This document shows, piece by piece, positions 25,863 through 36,344 of a stretch of 64,000 nt of DNA. Origin of the DNA: Camarhynchus parvulus (Eukaryota > Chordata > Aves > Passeriformes > Thraupidae). The stretch is taken from NCBI RefSeq assembly GCF_901933205.1, contig NC_044601.1:32526352-32590351 (forward strand), in the 5' to 3' direction. Below the pieces are notes generated by a model. It did no database searches. It saw nothing but the letters and a program-made list of their open reading frames with translations, and was not told the DNA's origin. A program made the translations under genes and the position numbers. Every line of letters starts with the position of its first letter. Positions within the stretch are counted from its first letter, which is position 1.

Positions 25863-25961
25863 GTCAGCTCAATTCAGAATCAGATGCAATCCAAGGGAGG
25901 CTATGGAGGTGGCATATCTGCAAATGTTCAAATGCAACTCGTAGATACAAAGGCAGGATAA
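25863..25961 (+). CDS. CDC42SE2: CDC42 small effector protein 2, last coding exon with stop codon
   Basis: The exon carries 32 codons plus TAA (25959-25961), phase 0, completing the 84-residue protein as residues 53-84. It encodes the conserved tail beginning Val-Ser-Ser-Ile-Gln-Asn-Gln-Met-Gln and ending Gln-Leu-Val-Asp-Thr-Lys-Ala-Gly. A glycine-rich segment (Gly-Gly-Tyr-Gly-Gly-Gly) lies in the middle. At residues 70-71 it has Ile-Ser where the mammalian protein, as I recall it, has Met-Pro, a small lineage difference in an otherwise nearly invariant protein. The acceptor is AG at 25861-25862. A strong donor follows the stop by 19 bases, so this is probably not the terminal exon of the transcript. 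Confidence 0.97.
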   Translation, partial: VSSIQNQMQSKGGYGGGISANVQMQLVDTKAG

Positions 25962-25980
25962 CCTTGGGGATAACTTTCCT
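25962..25980 (+). other. CDC42SE2: CDC42SE2 3' UTR, part in the last coding exon
   Basis: Nineteen bases lie between the stop codon and a near-consensus donor, CCT|GTAAGTATT at 25981. If the donor is used, the junction lies well within 50 bases of the stop, so the transcript would not be expected to trigger nonsense-mediated decay. If it is not used, the 3' UTR simply continues. Confidence 0.55.
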
Positions 25981-26405
25981 GTAAGTATTTCATTCTACTT
26001 CTTAGGTGCTGTCAGAGCAGTATGAAAAACAATCATACTGCTTCATAATTATCTCCCTATAAAAATCTGTGTCCTTATGATGACCAATTTTTAAATCCAT
26101 TTCTGATTTAAAAATTAGCTATCTTGTAAGAATATCACTTTTTCACAGAATGGAGTGCAGATTGTTCTGACTGTGTCAGTCTGACCTTAAGCATGTTTTA
26201 ACTAAAGGTGATCTCATAGGTCAATCTTTGCAGGCAAAGTTATTTGTAAAACAAATCTCATAAGAAGTTTGTGATGTGATTATGGTACCACTTCTGCAGT
26301 GCTTCCATAAGATGTATGGTGTTAAGTCAATGTATAGCAGTATTGCAGTTGGAAAATGGTCAGAATGCTCAAAAATTGGTTTAATGCATGTTTTCTGTTT
26401 TTTAG
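25981..26405 (+). other. CDC42SE2: Candidate 3'-UTR intron of CDC42SE2
   Basis: The candidate intron has donor GTAAGTATT at 25981 and acceptor TTTTCTGTTTTTTAG ending at 26405, a span of 425 bases. Both sites look stronger than chance matches, and the distance is normal for a bird intron. This is inferred from splice signals only. RNA reads are needed to show use, and retention is possible. Confidence 0.5.
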
Positions 26406-28265
26406 GTTTATGTGAGTTCCTGTATCTTCTTTCCTGTGTCCTCTCTTTTGCCTTGGTGACTGCTTTCTGTGCTCATGACAAGAGAAGTGATGGTTCATTG
26501 TTCACCCTTCGTGATTAGTCCAGTGAAAAGTTGCTGTTCTGCTCTGATGATGCCACTTATCAGATTGGTCCGACTGTGCCTTTCAGTGGCATGCACGCAT
26601 TGGCCTCTACCAGTATCATGGATGTAGAGCTGTTTAGGATTGGTTGTCACTTTTCAGTTGTTCTAAGGCACATTAAAGCGCCAATCTTAGCTTTCCTCAT
26701 TCCTCAGAAATACTAATGTGCAACATTCTGTTGCTTTTTAGTCTTTTAATCTCTTCTCCAGTCAAATAGTTTAGAAATGAATGAGTTTCCACTAGTGTCT
26801 TCAATTACCTAATGTTCACTGAATTTTTGAAAGGTCTGAGACCTGCAAGCACAAATAATTACTTCATACAAAATAACAGAGTAGATGACCGCATGCTTTG
26901 TGGGGTTGCTTTTTATGGTGGCCTGCTTGGTGCTAAAAGAAAAAAAAATTGCTTACTGCAGATGTGAAAAATTTTGCTGTGGCACCAAGTCATGCCTGTT
27001 TCTGAAAAAGGACTTGTAACTTAGCTGCTTCAGTCATGTCTTTATTTTAGTTTTTATCCAATTGGTCTTGAAATAATAAAGAGAGAGCTTGCATTCATGA
27101 GGCATTTGTTGTAAATGTTCAGTATATTTATTTTGAAAGAGCTGACCTTGAGACTGTAAACCAGTGTAGTACCGTATCTAAGTGTTGTGGAATCACTTTA
27201 GTCTATTTACACAGAAGAGCAACATGTTTGGCTGCTTCTTTTTCTGTCTACAATTAATTTCAACCTGTACAGTCATTTCCAGTAGCAGCATGTCAGACTG
27301 CCTGCAATATTGGCTGAAAAGTTTAGTAGACCTTTCTAAGTGGTTGGCAGTATCTGTGTACTAAATATTTAGGGCCATGGAAGTTGCTAAGAGCGACATA
27401 CTAATCTGGCAGAACAGGTGCCAATGAAAACAACATACAGGGTGACTTTTTACTAAGTCAGTAAAATGCCTTTTGCTCAGGTTCCAAAGCATGTTTCTTT
27501 CACATGTTGTGAAACTGCATTTTAATATTGCACTGTTTTCAGATTATCTCTATAAATGGTCCCTTTTTTGCTTCTTGCTGGTGGTTTTAGAGAAGTCAAT
27601 TATTTGAGGCCTGGTTACATTAGATTTTTATGAGGGAAAAAGACCCAAACCATCTAAACAAATAAGGCATAACTGATCCTAATCAAATCCATTTCTATGT
27701 GCAAATACGCATGTAGACTACTCATAAATGATTCTTTATTCTCTTTCTATTCTTTCCCTGATTTCACATTGCAACAGCTGGTAATTTAAATATCTATGAG
27801 TCTACCTAAGCTTCTCTCTCTGTTTGTAAACAACACATAAATACACAGCTATGGAGGTAGTTTGCCTTCCCTAGGTTGTATTTCAGTGGTAGATGTCACT
27901 TATCTGGTTGAATAGTTCAAAGTAGGTTGAATAGTGTTCACTGGTAAAGATTCTGATTCCTGATGAGATGTTCAATTGTCTGGATGCATAAGTACATGGC
28001 GGTGCAGTGATACATATATTTTTTTAGGGGTTAGCATTTCCAATGCCACTTAACAATGACTCTTAAATATACTACAAAACTATTACAAAATTATTTGATC
28101 TTCGTTATTGGTAATAGCAGCTTAAATTTGCTTGCCAAAACTATCTTGCACTTGCCAAAATGTTTTCAGCTCAATAGCCAGGAAAAAAATTGACATATTT
28201 TTATAACAGACATACTTTTTTTGTACATTGTGTTCATTCTTGAATAAAGTCAGTTCAGTGTTGGC
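26406..28265 (+). other. CDC42SE2: CDC42SE2 terminal 3' UTR exon (candidate)
   Basis: This region follows the candidate acceptor and lacks repeats and long frames, as expected of a 3' UTR. Several poly(A) signals could end it: AATAAA at 27075-27080, 28243-28248 and 28302-28307, and overlapping copies at 28424-28433. The one at 28243 has the best context, with an upstream TTGTACATTG (UGUA-type element) and a downstream GT-rich stretch (about 28256-28270), so cleavage is placed near 28265. A T-rich ATTTATTTT near 27126 resembles an AU-rich element. Short frames inside are taken as chance. Confidence 0.55.
28243..28248 (+). promoter_or_regulatory. CDC42SE2: Likely main poly(A) signal of CDC42SE2
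   Basis: AATAAA lies between a UGUA-type element about 20 bases upstream and a GT-rich downstream element, the classical arrangement. Alternative signals lie at 27075 (shorter UTR) and at 28302 and 28424 (slightly longer UTRs). Confidence 0.55.
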
Positions 28266-31200
28266 TTGTAGATATTAAAAGGAAAGTATTGACTTTGATT
28301 CAATAAATGTTTTCTTTCAGTTGGTGGCCTACCCTTTTTCCTTTCCATAAATTATATTTGCATTAGAAAAACACTTGCATCTTACAGACAGATTTGTGGT
28401 GAAAAAAGTAACCTATTAGTGTCAATAAATAAATTGCAGGCTTGAGTTTTTTTCGTTGCACTTGACCCTTCTGTTGCCTGTAATTTTATCAGTATTATTG
28501 TCACGTTGATTTAACATGTATGCCAGGGGCTTCTGCAAGGAAGGGAGAGTGTCCTAAAAATACTTTGGAAATCTTTCCTTTTGACTGCAACTCATATGTG
28601 TGTTACTTTCCTGATTGTGCTGCAGGTTACTGTGGTGATCAGTAAAAGACTTGTCACCATAATATGCCCATCTTCATTTAAAGTACCTGCAAGGCACAGT
28701 ATTGCCTACTATTTGGGTCAGTTAATTTTTATATTTGACACTCTGAACGTTTATTCCTTAAACACTAACGTACTACTTTAAATTTCATGCTAAATTCTTA
28801 TGAAGACTGATAATGAATTCTTTAGCTCATGCCAAGTCCATTAAATTGCCAGTTGAGGGGGAAAAAAGCAGCTAGAAGGAAATAAGGTTTTAAAGTAAAA
28901 TAAAGATGGAGATAAATACATGTTATACCAGTCAGCTAAAGAGTTCTTTTTTTTAATGCTGAGGTTATAGACACTTAAAACTGTCTACAAAGGTATATTT
29001 TGAAGACCAAATGTTCCACTGTATATGCATTTTCAGTGTGTGACATTAAAGGTTCTGCCAGTAATTAGTAGGAGTACTTCAAAAGCACACCCATGAAACT
29101 GATTTGGACTGGTCCCATCTGCTTACCCTTACAGTCCATGCTAGCCCTGACACTGATTTGGCAGCTAACTCGTGGATGCTGACCTCTAGGAAAGGTTGTA
29201 TGACCACATTGGTTAGTTTGAACCTGGATCAGTTTCCTAATGCTTCTTCAGAGTAAGCATGGGAGCATGGGAGTGAGTGTCATGGGATCAGAGCTAATCT
29301 GTTACAGGGAACATTGATAATTTGGCCATGGAAAAACATCAAGCTTTTTCTGTAAGAAATCACCCAAAACAACAAACGCAAAAAACAACAGCAATCCAAC
29401 AAGAAACAAAACAGAAGATAAAACCAACGCAAACAACCCAAACAAAACCACAAAGAAAGAAAACCGAAAGGAAAACCCAGCCAAAACAGAAAATTCAGGC
29501 TTTGCAGCATCTATTGGAAAGACTAATTCCACATTTTCAAAGCTCTTTTTCCATGCACTGTGCTCACCAGCTTTGTCCAGAGTATTCTTCTTGGTTTGGG
29601 GGCACAGAGCATGTTGAACATGTGAAAAGAACAACCCCATCATCACCAAGAGTCAGCCATCCTCATGCAGTGTGATTCATTTCTGCTATCAGTGGTAATT
29701 CCATCTATCAGCACTGCACAAGAAATCACTTTCTACTTTCACACAAGACAAGAGAAATTTTAAGTTCAGATTTGAAGCAAGTTTTCTATTAAGCCTGGAA
29801 AACTCAAAGTGCTGGTTGAGTTGGCAATAAATTGATGAGTACCAAACTTGCTTCCTTCAATATGATGCAGATGGTCTATTTATGAAATAACTAAGTTGTC
29901 ATGCTCCATTCATTTGTAGCTATTTCAGCATTTGTGTGAGCTTATAGCATTCATTGTCTATAAACAAGTTCATGGTTTGTCAGGGGTGTTCAAGAAATTT
30001 GGTAGTGCGTTTTTATATACAAGATAGTAACAGAGCCTATCAGCAGAAACCAACAGTAGTGTGTTACGTTTGGCTTATCAGTTCTTCCAAGTGAACTGAA
30101 TGTCACTAAGCAGTAAGAGAGCTTTACATATTGATGTCAGCATTCTAGGAGTACTAGTCTTATACCAGTGTCCTGCATGTCAGGGTCCTCAGCATATCCC
30201 TGTTTCCCAGGAGTATGCTTTGTATACTATGCCTTCAGTTCCAGGAAGGGGTTGTTGGCTTTCAGTTTTTTAAATCCCTCATCAGTCTTTGTAGGTCTTA
30301 ATTGATTTGAAATAATCTGCCAGGCAAAATAAATGTATATCAAATTTGTGCCCTTCCTGCTGGGAAGCTCCAGGTGAATGACTCCAGTTGATGGAGCAGT
30401 GGTGTGAGGAACTCTAATGCACCATGGAGGAGGCTAGGTTTATCTTTTGCACCTGCTGTCACTCACCGTGATCCCTCATCCAATGTGTGTGGTTGGCTGT
30501 TGTTGCACAAGGCCAGTTCTTAAAACATTGCCTCAAGGAGGAAAATGAGTACTGCTTGAAATTGATTTTGAAGTCCTCAGCTTTCTTGAAATGTGGTATC
30601 TCTAGGGAAATGGCTAATCTGAAACAGTTTTCCTTAGGAAATCATCTTTACACTCTCAATAAAACTTTCAAATAGCCATACATCTTGGAAAAGAGTACTA
30701 TTTCAAAGTGGTTGATGCTAATGGACATTCTGGCACTCCACAGATTTTTTTACTTGTCAAAATTCCACCTTCTGGAACATTAAAAATAATCTCATGTATG
30801 GTATATGCATTAAGCAGTAGAGTAATGCATTGATATGGGGGTATTACGCAGCATTTCATTTCACATTTATAATGAAGAGAAACATTTCCAAGGGTGGAAA
30901 TAAGGAATAAAAAAATCACATTTCAGTAAGCAGTATTGGGTTTGGAGGGATGGAGGACAACAGGGAGGGCAGATGAGTGAGTGAAAAGAAAGAAGATTAA
31001 GTGGAGGGGAAGGCTAAACTTTGATAGATGACCAAGCACTGTATGTATTCCCCACGGCATCCTTTTTGAGAAGGAGCTATTGGCAACAGCCACAAAAACC
31101 AGAGCCCAGTGCCACGAGGTTTATTCATTTTTCACTGTTTTAGGTAGTAGGTTCCAAGACAATTACTCTAAGTTGCAGTGCTTCTTTGGTTTCCAGCTGG

Positions 31201-34200
31201 CATAATCAGGATCTGTCAGAATGGGCAGTAGAGCAGCCCAGGGCAACAGGGCCGTGTGGTGAACGGAGCTGGGAAATGAGACTCTTTTTGACAATTTTCA
31301 AAGTCTGTATTAAATGTAAACTATTTTTCTTACTTTGAACATACATAGGATGGTGAATAGATGGCCAAGTAGCTTCATGTCTCTTTAAAAACTTACTCAG
31401 AAGTCTGTTTCCAGACTCATTTACTGGAGCTGGACAAAATCAAGATGATACTTGGACTTACTGCTGTAGATTCAAGTCCCACTAGAACCACCCGCTTCTA
31501 TCTGCTTACATCTAACTGCAATTGCACAGATGCTGTTTTCCTCAGAGACTGCCAAAATGCACCCAGCCGAGTCCATGGAAGGGAATTAAATTGCCATGCC
31601 ATGATTTTATTTAAGAGCTTCTTTGCTTATTCTCTGAATCACAACCAGAGCACTGGAAATACATGACAGAAGGAAATACTGTGGCTAAAACAGCAGCTTT
31701 ATAAAACCTTGAACTGTGAAGTTATATGAAGATGACTGCTTGCTAAAACAATTTTAAGTAGGATTTTCAGCCTCTTACAACACACTTGCATATCCTCATA
31801 GAGCAAAATTAAAGCTTTCTGATCTGTGTTGGTGCAATGGCCCATACTGTCTGCCATGTATGTGCCGTAAGGAGACATAGTAATTCTGTCTCTAAGAGTG
31901 CCTAGCAATTTCTGAGAGCACAAGGCACTTCTCAGCTGCTGTCTGAGAGTCCTTCTTTTTGGAGCAGCACTTCAAACATCCCTCCCACAGCAATGTGAAG
32001 GCCAGCACAGCACTGATAGGATGGACATGGTATCCTAAGCTGAAGTGCCGAAGCCATTTGGTGCAAGGAACTTGCAGCAATTTTTGTGTGTGCTTGCAAC
32101 AAAAATCAGGGTAAAGCCTGATGCAAGTGCCATGCCCTCAGCTCAGTGGGCCTGCAGAGTTGGCCAACACGTGCCACTACAGCAGCTGCCCTGCGCAAGG
32201 GGCAGCTGAGGCAGCCCAGACTTGCCCAGCCTCCCCACACACTAAGTGAGGCATTTATGTCACATTCCTGGGCTGCACTGCTGTCTTTCCATGTGCAAAT
32301 TTGCACAGTACTGCACTAAGAAAATCCTTTTCAAATCACATTTTCTAAGAAAGGGCACTTGGTTAATGCTGTGAAGAAAGTCAGATCTTCCTGCTCCCTG
32401 CCCCCATATACCAGGGTTATGCCAGCAGAGTCAGTTCATGGAAGGGCTATTGGAGCTGTCTATTATCAGTACAATAATCAGAGCTGTCACTGCTTGGAAA
32501 ACTCTGATCAAGTATGTGCAGCTGCTCATTTGAATAGCTTTCTCACTGAGGAAAGCTATCCACACCTATGATGAAAAGTTCTCCAGGGAACAGACATGCC
32601 TTCTAAATTTAAGCTCTTTAAGTAAGAAATTTCCACAGCCCTATCCAACAAACATGCCACAGGGCCCATAACCTTTCCCTGCCCTGCGCCATTATTTGCA
32701 ATATAGATGTTTACATTACAATATGTTTAAAAATTTTAATAAATATTTAGGTAATTAGAAAGTGGGCACTGACCTTTGTGGATGGGCAACTGCTTTAGAT
32801 TCCCTATTGTCTCAGGCTAAACCCAGTTTCACAGCACACTGAACTATTTCCCAGTTGAGAAATGTACAGTCCAGTCCTCTGACCATGAATGAACTGCAAA
32901 TGAAAATGTTTTTTTCTAATCAGACCAAGAGAATCCAGAATCAGAGGGGTGCAAAGAGTTTAGAGAATTTTTACAGAACTAAGAATACTTTTTCGCGGTT
33001 CAAGATTTCAGTGCTTTGCCTTTTCCTCTTAGAACCTTTTGCCCAAATTTCAGGTACATCACATCATCTGTTTTTATTCCTTCACTGTGTACTGCTTAAG
33101 GTTTTGGGGCTCCTCAGAACTATTTCTAAAAACTATATGTGCTGTTGCTGCTTCTTGTTTCGCACCTGAGAAATGTCTTAATTCTCCCACCATAAATGGC
33201 ATCATAGCCATTGGTATCTCAATGGATTGTCAGGAATATGCAGCCAGAGCTAATGAATTTAAGTGAGACTTGAAACAGCAAACATAGGAACACTGCCCCT
33301 AAGTATCTACAATGCTCCTCAACCAGTAGAATCAGCAGTGGTTTGAACTTTGTTTGGGGGTTAAAACCTTCTAAAGGGTAGCAGCGCTGCTTTTGTAACA
33401 CTGCATCGAATGACTGGCATCCCATGCCTTACCCTCACTTCATCAGTAGTACTTATTGTAAGGTTACTTCAGAGCTTCCTAGTGAGGTGCACAAGCACAC
33501 AGGGCATAATAGACACTTTGAAAAACTCATCTATTTTTTTAGTAATAATTATATAAAACCAGCCGTTTTTCCATAAACTAATTGCCTTGTCCCTTGTCTG
33601 TGTTCTGTAGTCAGAAAGGTAAGACTCCTGCAGGAGAAGCAGGGTAACAAGAGAGTTTTCTGCTGCTTCAAGCAATTACCATGACATAAGAAAAAAATAG
33701 ATCCTCTGAGAAAAGTAAAAAGAGTCACAGTATTCTTGTCAAAAAGCCTCATTTGTTGTAATAAAAAGATTTATATGAACAAGGACTGCAGGAACTAAGC
33801 CAGGATAGGACAACTTTTCTTACCAGAGGTCACTGGAACTTACATTTATTTTGTTCATTTATGTCAGTAAGAACACTTAGAATCATCTGGTGAAAAAAGA
33901 AAGAAACTTCCACTTCTAATACAGCTTCAGATACAGCTTTTAGTGACATCTGTCTCAATTATTCATTTGCTGGGACACAGGAACGAGATCTGTCCTCTGC
34001 CAAGCTTCTGCAGAGACAATCCTGTTACTGACATCTTGACACAATGAAAGAAACACCAAAACATAGGGGGTAAGTCTCAGGAACTTACGCAGGTAGATGG
34101 GATACTTCATTTTTCTATACTGGAAACTTCTGGTTCCTATAAGCAATACATCCAGGGAGAGAGGGAAGAAGAGCGGGAGGGTGGCTGTCACAGTCGTGAC

Positions 34201-35333
34201 TGCTGCAACTGAGAGCTCTGTCCACAAGGGCTGCTCATCTGGCCTTTTGCTCATATGTCACAGTATATCAGCAACTCTTTGCAAGACTCAGAGCTCTCTG
34301 GCGTGCAACTTTGCATGGTTTTGACAAATATTTCTGGCTCTATGCCTGCATATGATCATCAGAGAAGTTGTTTACAACAGTAAGACATCCTCTTAGTCAG
34401 CCCCAAGACACAACATTGTCACTGATGTAATACCATCTTCACCTCTTATCTCTGAGAACAGAGGTGTGAAAAACATGCCACCTGTTCATCTTACAGAGAG
34501 AGTGATTAATTTAAATGTTTTTGTGAACATGGCACCATGTACTCATCAGGGCTAAATGCTTCAATATTGATTTTGATTGTTTGAGATTCCTTAATCAGCA
34601 AGTGGGTTTGATGTTGGCATTCATGTGTTATGGGAAGCAACAGAAAAACCCCAGCCTGCCTGGAGGTGAAAGTACACTAAAAGGTGTGTGTTGCAGAATC
34701 AGCAGTTCTCCAAAAAGCCAGACCCACAGTGAAGCTGTCCAGCTGCTTTGAGGCTGAGCACAGGTCTCAAAATAAAAGCCCACAAATACAAGCCAACCTT
34801 GGCAGCACTTTTTGAGAGTGAAAAAAGGAAAATACAGCAGCTACTGCACTTCCGGGTTCCACTTTCTTTGGTCAGGTAAAACTGCCTAGAGAGAGGAACA
34901 TGGGAAAAGTCTTTGGAGAGGTGCCACACCTGGTCCCTGAAGGAAGGAAGCCTTTTGGGACAGACACCTTGTCCTTATGGACTGACAAATGGCAATCTGG
35001 AAGGTCTCAGATGACACAACTGTCAGCATCAGGACTCAAGGAAGATGGCAGGCTAAGTGACATTAATTTCTTTAATCTCACAGAAAACTGGAAACTGAGC
35101 TTGAACAGCAGCAGCTGTCTTCAGGAGGAGCAGTGATGGGTTTGATGCAGAAGTGACTAAGGTGAAAGACATAGTGATAGCTGCTGATGAACTGAAATAC
35201 TTTGACTGTTGCAGGAGTCTTTTCAACCCTGATTTCCCCATCAGGTTTTCTCACCGTGCCATGTAGTGTGAGGAACAGTTATATTGTCCAGCTCCATTCC
35301 CTCTACTTTTGACCTTTGTGTCAGTTTGCCAGC
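28266..35333. other. Downstream intergenic sequence, no gene recognised
   Basis: I find no exon, RNA gene or confident mobile element here. An A/C-rich low-complexity tract occupies 29340-29490, and a locally GC-richer patch lies near 32100-32280. Open frames reach 117 codons only inside the A/C-rich tract. In mammals RAPGEF6 follows CDC42SE2 on the opposite strand, but no part of it could be identified here. Confidence 0.5.
29340..29490 (-). repeat. A/C-rich low-complexity tract
   Basis: About 150 bases consist mainly of A and C on the + strand (G/T-rich on -), built of irregular AACAA, CCAAA and ACAAAAC units. It holds overlapping 115- to 117-codon frames on both strands, which exist because the composition excludes most stop codons. 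It is the mirror-image type of the G/T-rich block at 4985-5165. Confidence 0.8.
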
Positions 35334-36344
35334 TGTGGTGGGTTGGTGGACACCAGGTGCCCACCAAAGGTGCTTTATCCCTCCCCTCCTCAGCTGGGCA
35401 GTGGAAAGAAAATATAACAAAAAGCTCATGGATCAAGAGAGGGTCAAGAAAGGATCATCAGCAATTACCATCACAGGCAAAACAGACTCCATTTGGGGAA
35501 ATCAGTTTAATTTAGCTAAGTAATTTTCCCAGGCTTAGCTTCACTCCAAATTCTCCATCTCCTCCCCTGCAGTGGCATAGGGGGACAGAGAACAGGTTAT
35601 TAAATCATATGTCTCTGCTGCTCCCTCCACCCCAGCAAGATTAATTCTCACAGTCTTCCCCTGCTCCAGTTAGTGGTCCCTCCCATGAGAGACAGTTCTC
35701 CATGAACTGGATCCATTTTCCAATATGGATCCTTCTCACTGGCTGCTGCTCTGTGAGACCTGCCCCTGCTTGTATCCCTTCCAGAGGGTGCAGTGCTTCA
35801 GGATCAGATTGCTTCAGTGTGGTCCCCCATGGTGCATGGGTGCATGCAGGACATGACCCTGCTTTTTCATGGGCTTTCCACAGAGTTACAGCATCCTTCA
35901 GGCTGCTCTGGCATGGGGTCTTTCACAAGCTGCAGTCGATACCTGCTCCACTCTGGACATCCTTGAGGGGACAGCCTGCCTCACCATAGTCTTCACCAGT
36001 GACAGTAGGGCAGCAGTATCTCTGCTCTGATGCCTGCAACACCTCATTCCCCACCTTCTTCACTGATCTTGCTGTCTGCAGAGTTCTTTCACTCACACAT
36101 TTTCATTCCTCTCTCCCAGCTGCTGTTGCACAGTGGGGTTTTTTTCACTCTTTCCTAATTATGCCATCACGTAGTTGCTACCAGTGTTCCTGGTGGACTC
36201 AGCTTTGGCCAGCAGTAGGTGCATCTGAGAGCCTGCTGGAACTGGCACTGTCTGTTGGGAGCAGCTTCTGGCATCACCCCACAGAATCACCCCTGCACCC
36301 CTTCTATCAAACCCTTGCTGCACAAACTAAACAACCCCAATACA
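35334..36344 (-). mobile_element. Solo LTR of an avian endogenous retrovirus, antisense, about 1.0 kb
   Basis: The + strand starts TGTGGTGGGTTGG and ends CCCCAATACA, so the - strand is an LTR running TGTATTGGGG to CCAACCCACCACA with TG/CA ends. Inside are blocks I recall from a very common avian LTR: 'caccaggtgcccaccaaagg', 'tcccctcctcagctgg', 'agaaaatataacaaaaagct', 'caattaccatcacaggcaaa', and a U3 series of degenerate units around 'ctgctcc..tggg'. No retroviral protein frame adjoins it. The five flanking bases on each side (ccagc and cccct) do not form a convincing target duplication. Frames of 95 and 173 codons from 35702 and 35999 are by-products of stop-poor LTR sequence. Confidence 0.85.

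Noticed and set aside
29302..29675. Overlapping frames of 115 (-) and 117 (+) codons
   Set aside because: Both depend on the A/C-rich low-complexity tract, which lacks stop codons. The translations are Lys/Gln/Thr-rich or Phe/Leu-rich, without real domains.
33955..34254. 99-codon frame on - as a possible exon of the neighbouring mammalian gene RAPGEF6
   Set aside because: The translation resembles no part of RAPGEF6 or other family known to me.
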